The position numbers and the translations under genes are program-made. DNA of 19,382 bases from an uncultured Bacteroidales bacterium. Lineage in GTDB: Bacteria; Bacteroidota; Bacteroidia; Bacteroidales; Muribaculaceae. Each line of letters opens with the position of its first letter. The first letter of the stretch is position 1. The notes under the pieces are model-generated. The model saw only the letters and a program-made list of their open reading frames with translations, had not been told where the DNA came from and did no database searches. Positions 15,357 to 19,382 of the stretch are shown piece after piece. The stretch is from positions 1 to 19,382 of the forward strand of contig CASBHZ010000053.1 in NCBI GenBank assembly GCA_949123685.1, in the 5' to 3' direction.

Positions 15357-17330
15357 ATACTCATAATCAATTGATGTGACTTGGAACTCGGTGCGGCGGT
15401 TGATTTGGTCGGCAGCTTCCTGGTCTTCGGGGGAGAGGGTTTCGATGAAGGTTTCGTCGAGTAGTGTGTCTTCCGCAAATTGTGGAAACTCGCGGTTTAT
15501 ACGTTTGGTTATCCGCTTGGGAGTAGATTTCCCATAACCTTTCCATGTGAGACGTTTTGGATCTATGCCTGCGTCTATAAGATAGTCCACAACACTCTTT
15601 GCGCGGCGGTTGGAGAGCCCGATGTTGTATTCCTCAGAACCTTTGCGGTCTGTATGTGCACCCATCTCTATGGTCACGTTCGGATTCTCGTTGAGGATCT
15701 TTACCATCTCGTCAAGTGCAGTCTTTGATTCCGGACGTAAAGTAGCCTTATCGAAATCGTAGAAAATATTTTCTACCACCTGCGGCTTGTTGATTGCTGC
15801 AAGTATGAAATCAACCACATAGTCTGCATTTTCCTCTTCCATGCCTGATTCAAACTCCTGTTTGATATTCAGGTAACCTTTAGCTCCGGCTTTCATTACA
15901 TATTTCACACCCCGTTCGAGTTTGAATCTGAATGAACCGTCATCGCGGGCTATCTCCTTCTGATTTGAACCGTCGTCTCCTACAATCCTTATTACTGCGT
16001 TAGGCACAGGTTCCTCGTCTTTGTCAAGTACATATCCCGATATTGTCACTTTAATTTCCGGCAACTCGAAACTGTAGATACTGTCGAAGCCGCGTGCATC
16101 ACGCCTGTTCGAACTGAAGAAACCGGATTCTCCGGTTCCGAAAGTTATACCGAAATCATCACCGGGACTGTTCATGGGTGTTCCCATGTTCTCTACGCTC
16201 CACCGCTGACCTGTGCTGTTTAGCTTTGCCCGGAAAATATCGAGTCCACCGAATCCCGGATGTCCGTCTGAAGAAAAATATAATAAAGAATCAGTTCGTA
16301 CATACGGAAACATCTCGTCACCCGAAGTGTTGATCTGTTCACCGAGGTTTTCCAATGAGCCTGTCGGTGACTTCAGGTTTATGCGCCATATGTCCTTGCC
16401 TCCGAAACCTCCCGGCATATCTGAACAGAAATAAAGATAGGTGCCGTCCGGTGATACGGCGGGATGCCCGTATGCCGACAGGGTGTCGGCTGTTATTTCA
16501 TATTTTTGAGGTGCACTCCATGATGCGTCAGAACGTTTTGACGTGTAGATTTCCACAGACGTATCGGAATTTAGTGAGCGGCGAGCCACAGTCAGATACA
16601 TTGTCTGTCCGTCAGGAGAGAAACTCACGATGCCTTCGTCGGCATCTGTGTTAAGTTCTCCGGCAGCCGGTTCGGGTCGTTGCCATTCTCCACGTTCGTT
16701 TTTAGTGGAAAAGAAGATATCCGATTTTTTTGTACCTGTAATTTCGGATTTGTTGGTTCCTGTCGCCTTCTCGGTTGAAGAGGTGAAATATAGGGTATTC
16801 AGGGTTTTGTCAAGATACATCGGAGCGAAGTCTGAGCGCTGGGAGTTGAATATCTTTGCATTCTTAACGACATATCTGCTCTTTGGTTCTGTCTTGGCAC
16901 GTATTGCCTTGCGACATCCCCTTATGCCTTCCTTGGCAAGTGCGTCATCCGGTCTCCACTCTAAAAACGTTGTGTAAGCTTCGATTGCGGGATTATATTT
17001 ACCCTCTGCCTGAAGCGAGCGACCGAGATAGTAAAAAGCCATGGAATCCGGATATTCGTAGCGTATGGCATTCTGGTATGCCGCTGATGCGCGTGGAGCC
17101 TGGTTCAGGCGGCGGTAACAGGTAGCAAGCTTGTATGCCACCTCTCCACGCAGTTCCCGTTCGTTCTTGGGTGAAAGTTTATTGTATACCGCTCTATATG
17201 TTTTGGCAGCATTGAAAAACTCACCGCGTTCCATCTGCTCGTTCGCGTCCGAGAGTTTCGGAGTCTTGCAGCCGACGGAAATTAAAGCCGTGATCAATAT
17301 GATGAATAAAGAAAAAGCGTTAAATCTCAT
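15351..17330 (-). CDS. PorE-like OmpA family lipoprotein with TPR and PD40 repeats
   Basis: A 659-residue predicted outer-membrane lipoprotein; the signal ends at SVGC, with C21 as lipidation site. Domain order: TPR-like helices at about 25-125 (NEQMERGEFFNAAKTY and YYLGRSLQAEGKYNPAIEAY); a PD40/WD40-like beta-propeller at about 150-425 (repeats such as FSPDGQTMYLT, VSPDGTYLYFCSD and LLYFSSDGHPGFGGLDIFRA); a carboxypeptidase regulatory-like domain at about 428-510; and a C-terminal OmpA domain from about 518, with YDFDKATLRPES at 524-535. D561 (AHTDRKG) and R576 (LSNRRA) are the expected peptidoglycan contacts. This matches PorE, a type IX secretion component in Porphyromonas, in order and length. 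No other type IX gene is in the window, so the role is inferred. The start codon lies in the loop of a 14-bp hairpin. Confidence 0.92.
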   Translation of the reverse strand: MRFNAFSLFIILITALISVGCKTPKLSDANEQMERGEFFNAAKTYRAVYNKLSPKNERELRGEVAYKLATCYRRLNQAPRASAAYQNAIRYEYPDSMAFYYLGRSLQAEGKYNPAIEAYTTFLEWRPDDALAKEGIRGCRKAIRAKTEPKSRYVVKNAKIFNSQRSDFAPMYLDKTLNTLYFTSSTEKATGTNKSEITGTKKSDIFFSTKNERGEWQRPEPAAGELNTDADEGIVSFSPDGQTMYLTVARRSLNSDTSVEIYTSKRSDASWSAPQKYEITADTLSAYGHPAVSPDGTYLYFCSDMPGGFGGKDIWRINLKSPTGSLENLGEQINTSGDEMFPYVRTDSLLYFSSDGHPGFGGLDIFRAKLNSTGQRWSVENMGTPMNSPGDDFGITFGTGESGFFSSNRRDARGFDSIYSFELPEIKVTISGYVLDKDEEPVPNAVIRIVGDDGSNQKEIARDDGSFRFKLERGVKYVMKAGAKGYLNIKQEFESGMEEENADYVVDFILAAINKPQVVENIFYDFDKATLRPESKTALDEMVKILNENPNVTIEMGAHTDRKGSEEYNIGLSNRRAKSVVDYLIDAGIDPKRLTWKGYGKSTPKRITKRINREFPQFAEDTLLDETFIETLSPEDQEAADQINRRTEFQVTSIDYEYY

Positions 17331-17347
17331 ATTGATTTAACGCTTTT
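17313..17347 (-). promoter_or_regulatory. 14-bp hairpin with the start codon of the PorE-like gene in its loop
   Basis: AAAAGCGTTAAATC (17313-17326) is perfectly complementary to 17334-17347. The 7-nt loop (17327-17333) contains the start codon: the mRNA loop reads AAUAUGA. One arm is codons 2-6 of the gene; the other is the 5' leader just before the ATG. Such a structure would hide the ribosome landing site, so translational control is plausible but unproven. Confidence 0.72.
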
Positions 17348-17371
17348 CAATTATGTTTATTGGGTGTTCAG

Positions 17372-17511
17372 TTTTCAGTTTTTAGTTTTAAGTTTTCGGT
17401 TTTCGGTTTTCAGTTGTTTGTTTCGGTCAATTCTGAAAACCGAAAACCGAAAACTTAAAACTATCCAGTTGTTTCGGTCAATTCTGAAAACTGAAAACTG
17501 AAAACCGAAAA
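17372..17511 (-). repeat. Heptamer array D (TTTTNNG / CNNAAAA), HPRT-Adk to PorE-like spacer
   Basis: On the plus strand, six gapless heptamers (17372-17413): TTTTCAG, TTTTTAG, TTTTAAG, TTTTCGG, TTTTCGG, TTTTCAG. After a 19-nt spacer come CTGAAAA, CCGAAAA, CCGAAAA, CTTAAAA (17433-17460). A second copy of the spacer (GTTGTTTCGGTCAATT) follows, then CTGAAAA three times and CCGAAAA (17484-17511). Positions 17386-17413 are the exact 28-bp complement of 17433-17460. On the coding (minus) strand the T/G arms come first and the C/A arm is nearest the PorE-like start. An A-run at 17513-17520, a T-run on the coding strand, directly follows the upstream gene's stop. Confidence 0.94.
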
Positions 17512-17520
17512 CAAAAAAAA

Positions 17521-18675
17521 CTATACAAGACTCTCTAATCCACGTGCAATCTCGTTGAAGATTTCGTCCACTATGCCGGAGCCGTTTATCGGAAGGTATT
17601 TCCCTTCTTTAGTGTAATACTCGCGGAGGGGATGGGTCTGGTCATGATACACTTTTAGGCGATTCTTGATTGTTTCGGGATTGTCGTCGGCACGTCCTGT
17701 TTCCTGTCCCCGGCGTATCATGCGCTCCATGAGTTCCTCTTCCGGCACTTCAAGTCCTATTACGGCGTGCAGATCTGTTCCTCGCTTTTTGAGTAATTCC
17801 TTAAGGGCTTCAGCCTGCGGGATGGTGCGGGGGAATCCGTCGAATACTACACCCTTTTTGTCGGCTGCTTCCTTTTCGAGCACATTGTCAAGGATACGTA
17901 TCATCAGGTCATCCGGAATGAGGTGCCCTTCTGATATGTATGAGTCAGCTATCTTGCCTAACTCCGTTCCTCTTTTTATATGATCGCGGAGCACTTCGCC
18001 GGTGGAGATATGGTAAAGACCATATTTGTCGATAAGTTTTGCGCTTTGGGTTCCCTTTCCACTGCCGGGGGCGCCAAAGATTACCACATTCAGCGTGTCT
18101 TTCATTTTTTTGTCAATATCAAGGTTATCTGCTTCTTCTCTTATAACGTATATGTCAGGCAGATTCCTCACTTTGCCGTCAAGGTCGAGACCATAGCCGA
18201 TTATGAACTTTGGCGGAATGGTGAATGCTACATAATCCGGCTTGAAACCGGTCTTGCAGCTGTCGGGTTTATGTAGTAACGTGGCGAAACGGATTGAGCG
18301 CGGATTGCGAGCCTTGAGATCTTCGATCATCTTGACAGCAGTAAGCCCGGTGTCTACAATGTCTTCGATAATCACTACGTCCTTGCCTGAAATATCCTCC
18401 TTAAGTCCGATCACCTCTTTTACCTTACCTGTGGACTGGGTGCCTTCATAACTTGAATATTTAACAAATGTGATAACCGAGTTGTTTATTCCTATCTCCC
18501 TATAAAGATCTGCTGCGAACATGAACGCGCCGTTTAGGACGCAAATAAAGATAGGGCAGGAATCGCCAAGGTCGTTGCGGATTTCATTAGCCACGCGTTT
18601 CACTTGTTCTGCGATCCGGTCGCTCGTCAGATACGGCACAAATGTCAAGCCGTCTACGTTTATTTCTTTTTCCAT
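17521..18675 (-). CDS. Fused hypoxanthine phosphoribosyltransferase-adenylate kinase
   Basis: A 384-residue two-domain enzyme of purine metabolism. Residues 1-178 are a complete HPRT: the PRPP-binding VVIIEDIVDTGLT includes E104, D105 and D108; KYSSYEGTQSTGKV is the flexible loop; and the C-terminal FIIGYGLDLDGKVRNLPDIYVI is typical. It should convert hypoxanthine (or guanine) to IMP (or GMP). Residues about 194-384 are a complete short adenylate kinase: P-loop GAPGSGKGT at 201-209, GEVLRDHIKRGTELG, GFPRTIPQAE, and LID region RRGQETGRADDNPE without zinc cysteines. It should interconvert AMP and ATP with ADP. The linker (about 178-193) is charged and holds M191, placed where a separate adk would begin. 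I chose ATG at 18675; in-frame upstream extension is unlike HPRT. Both active sites look intact. The fusion could instead be two genes joined by a sequence error, though no stop is seen. Confidence 0.93.
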   Translation of the reverse strand: MEKEINVDGLTFVPYLTSDRIAEQVKRVANEIRNDLGDSCPIFICVLNGAFMFAADLYREIGINNSVITFVKYSSYEGTQSTGKVKEVIGLKEDISGKDVVIIEDIVDTGLTAVKMIEDLKARNPRSIRFATLLHKPDSCKTGFKPDYVAFTIPPKFIIGYGLDLDGKVRNLPDIYVIREEADNLDIDKKMKDTLNVVIFGAPGSGKGTQSAKLIDKYGLYHISTGEVLRDHIKRGTELGKIADSYISEGHLIPDDLMIRILDNVLEKEAADKKGVVFDGFPRTIPQAEALKELLKKRGTDLHAVIGLEVPEEELMERMIRRGQETGRADDNPETIKNRLKVYHDQTHPLREYYTKEGKYLPINGSGIVDEIFNEIARGLESLV

Positions 18676-18728
18676 CGTTAAATTTGAAAGGATGAATGCA
18701 GCACTAACCGATAAGCTGCTTCTCAACG

Positions 18729-18736
18729 CAAAGTTA
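18729..18736 (-). promoter_or_regulatory. Putative -7 box for the HPRT-Adk gene
   Basis: On the minus strand this reads TAACTTTG, a TAnnTTTG match 53 bp before the ATG at 18675. No TTTG lies at the standard -33 distance. It is the only good box near the gene. Confidence 0.55.
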
Positions 18737-18946
18737 GTCAAAAAAAACGATAATGCCAACATCATTACTTTAACAGATGTCTCCAACCGGCAGTTTTGCC
18801 AAGTGTGTCAATTAAAGTGTTGGAATATAGTTATTTGATTAAATTAGAATCTTAACAAGTTTAAATCTTATAATAAACTCAAACTTAAAGAATGTTAAAA
18901 TCCAAATATTTTTTGATGTTTTATGACATGTTTCAAAAATATTTTG

Positions 18947-18954
18947 TAATTTTG
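18947..18954 (+). promoter_or_regulatory. -7 box of repeat copy 1
   Basis: TAATTTTG, the same octamer as in the gltX promoter. Its conservation in copy 2, together with the terminator 43 bp downstream, supports a real promoter, though no TTTG lies 19-21 nt upstream. Confidence 0.55.
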
Positions 18955-18960
18955 CATTGA

Positions 18961-19027
18961 GTTTTTCATGGTATTAGATTTTAAGGTTAACGTAAGATTG
19001 GTTGTCGGGAGGACAATCAATTTTTTT
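18961..19027 (+). ncRNA. Candidate small RNA 1 (about 67 nt)
   Basis: The inferred transcript starts about 7 nt after the -7 box at 18947-18954. It ends at an intrinsic terminator: 10-bp stem 18997-19006 with 19012-19021 (one G-U pair), loop GGGAG, then T7. It contains ATGGTATTAG followed by a 24-codon open frame (from 18969), which may be a leader peptide or chance. I do not recognise the RNA as a named family. Confidence 0.5.
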
Positions 19028-19135
19028 ATGCCCTTATGTTGACTTTAAAATGTCAATATAAAAATTGATAAACTTAAAGAATGTTAAAATCCAAATATTT
19101 TTTGATGTTTTATAGCATGTTTCAAAAATATTTTA

Positions 19136-19143
19136 TAATTTTG
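19136..19143 (+). promoter_or_regulatory. -7 box of repeat copy 2
   Basis: TAATTTTG at the position equivalent to copy 1. The base just before it differs (A instead of G), but the octamer is unchanged. Confidence 0.55.
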
Positions 19144-19149
19144 CATTGA

Positions 19150-19217
19150 GTTTTTCATGGTATTAGATTTTAAGGTTAACGTAAGATTGGTTGTCGGGAG
19201 GACAATCAATTTTTTTT
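19150..19217 (+). ncRNA. Candidate small RNA 2 (about 68 nt)
   Basis: Same body as candidate RNA 1, with no substitutions between the -7 box and the terminator. The stem is 19186-19195 with 19201-19210, followed by T8. The extra T shifts the reading frame so the embedded open frame ends after 22 codons rather than 24, which argues against a conserved C-terminus of any peptide. Confidence 0.5.
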
Positions 19218-19222
19218 ATGCC

Positions 19223-19230
19223 TAATTTTG
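19223..19230 (+). promoter_or_regulatory. Third TAATTTTG box after the repeats
   Basis: An exact copy of the -7 octamer lies directly after copy 2. Downstream sequence does not match the repeat body. Transcription from here would meet the 29-bp hairpin at 19261-19320 within 40 nt, so it could be a decayed third unit or chance in AT-rich DNA. Confidence 0.3.
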
Positions 19231-19260
19231 AGGTGTTTAATATTAAGCACTCTAAGAATA

Positions 19261-19320
19261 TGTAAAATTTTATACCCCGCCAAAATGCATTTGCATTTTG
19301 GCGGGGTATAAAATTTTACA
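19261..19320. terminator. 29-bp perfect inverted repeat, probable bidirectional terminator
   Basis: Arms 19261-19289 and 19292-19320 are perfectly complementary. The inner core (ACCCCGCCAAAATGCA and its complement) is flanked by A/T-only outer arms, like the terminator at 3922-3974, so either strand has a U-rich tail after the GC core. It separates the small-RNA region from whatever lies to the right. Confidence 0.75.
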
Positions 19321-19345
19321 AGGTTTCTAAGGTTTCTGTTAGTAC

Positions 19346-19382
19346 ATCTAAATCTAAATCTAAATCTAAATCTAAATCTAAA
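19346..19382 (+). repeat. Hexamer array (ATCTAA), cut by the window edge
   Basis: Six perfect ATCTAA units (19346-19381) plus one base run into the right edge, so the full length is unknown. The unit resembles the CCTAANN heptamers minus one base and has the same C/A-rich strand on the plus strand. Confidence 0.93.

Larger units (their letters stand above)
18881..19032 (+). repeat. Direct repeat copy 1 (promoter-to-terminator unit)
   Basis: A 152-bp unit starting at AAACTTAAAG and ending after the T-run at TATGCC. Copy 2 begins 189 bp later. The copies differ by only three substitutions (two in the segment TATGACATG/TATAGCATG and one in TTTTGTAATT/TTTTATAATT) and one T in the terminator run. 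Confidence 0.95.
19070..19222 (+). repeat. Direct repeat copy 2 (promoter-to-terminator unit)
   Basis: Nearly identical to copy 1, with T8 instead of T7 in the terminator. The 37 bp between the copies (19033-19069) contains a small TTGAC/GTCAA stem and nothing else recognisable. Confidence 0.95.
18676..19382. other. Gene-poor region of about 700 bp with RNA-like repeats and hairpins
   Basis: No reading frame here looks like a conserved protein. From left to right it holds the HPRT-Adk promoter, an AT-rich stretch (18840-18880) in which I see nothing distinct, two 152-153 bp direct repeats, a third -7-like box with a small palindrome (19233-19250), a 29-bp perfect inverted repeat, a 9-bp tandem duplication (AAGGTTTCT at 19320-19337) and a hexamer array reaching the edge. 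Confidence 0.8.

Noticed and set aside
17521..18675. HPRT-Adk as two genes with a frameshift
   Set aside because: The frame is continuous through a charged linker and both domains are intact in the same frame, so no broken gene is seen; kept as a resequencing caveat.
18676..18786. N-terminal extension of HPRT-Adk by 37 residues (start at 18786), which looks hydrophobic
   Set aside because: Residues from M38 of that version start exactly like HPRT; an exported nucleotide enzyme is unlikely and the -7 box at 18729-18736 lies inside the extension.
18521..18838. Plus-strand open frame over the 5' end and upstream region of the HPRT-Adk gene
   Set aside because: Its first half is antisense to the HPRT domain and the remainder has no recognisable pattern; the minus-strand promoter fits the spacer better.
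18934..18941. Minus-strand -7 box (TATTTTTG) inside repeat copy 1
   Set aside because: It is one of many near matches in AT-rich DNA, with no -33 box, no gene and no terminator on that strand nearby.

Overview
The window looks like a chromosomal segment of a gut-type Bacteroidales bacterium, probably Muribaculaceae or a close relative. This is inferred from gene content and signals. Promoter -7 boxes fit the Bacteroidetes TAnnTTTG consensus, once with a well-spaced TTTG -33 box. There is a PorE-like TPR/PD40/OmpA lipoprotein, a secreted C69 dipeptidase, a DUF3256 gene beside gltX, and a Kdo transferase, which indicates an LPS-bearing Gram-negative cell. I see no phage, insertion sequence, CRISPR array, tRNA or rRNA.

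Left half (1-11507): a HIT-family C-terminus cut by the window edge; an iron-dependent alcohol dehydrogenase; an acyl-CoA synthetase; a small helical lipoprotein; and, convergent with it across a 24-bp bidirectional terminator, a C69 dipeptidase. A short divergent promoter region then serves a DEAD-box RNA helicase followed closely by a DUF3256 protein. Next come gltX and waaA (kdtA), overlapping by 4 bp, behind a clear promoter. Spacers here are short and ordinary.

Right half (11508-19382): a secreted GH51 arabinofuranosidase, a KDPG-aldolase-family protein, then on the minus strand a DUF2461 protein, a PorE-like lipoprotein and a fused hypoxanthine phosphoribosyltransferase-adenylate kinase. 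Four of the five spacers here are filled almost from stop codon to start codon with 7-nt tandem repeats. Units are CCTAANN, TTAATRR, or CNGAAAA and its complement. The T/G-rich or TTAATRR arm lies toward the upstream gene and the C/A-rich arm lies next to the downstream start codon, on that gene's coding strand, in all four cases. A related hexamer array (ATCTAA) runs off the right edge.

Between the HPRT-Adk gene and the right edge is a region of about 700 bp with no recognisable protein gene. It holds two 152-153 bp direct repeats, each a -7 box followed by an intrinsic terminator, so each could make an RNA of about 67 nt. A third -7-like box, a 29-bp perfect inverted repeat and the hexamer array follow.

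The most interesting items are the heptamer arrays and their fixed polarity, the duplicated small-RNA-like units, the 14-bp hairpin that puts the start codon of the PorE-like gene in its loop, and the HPRT-Adk fusion.
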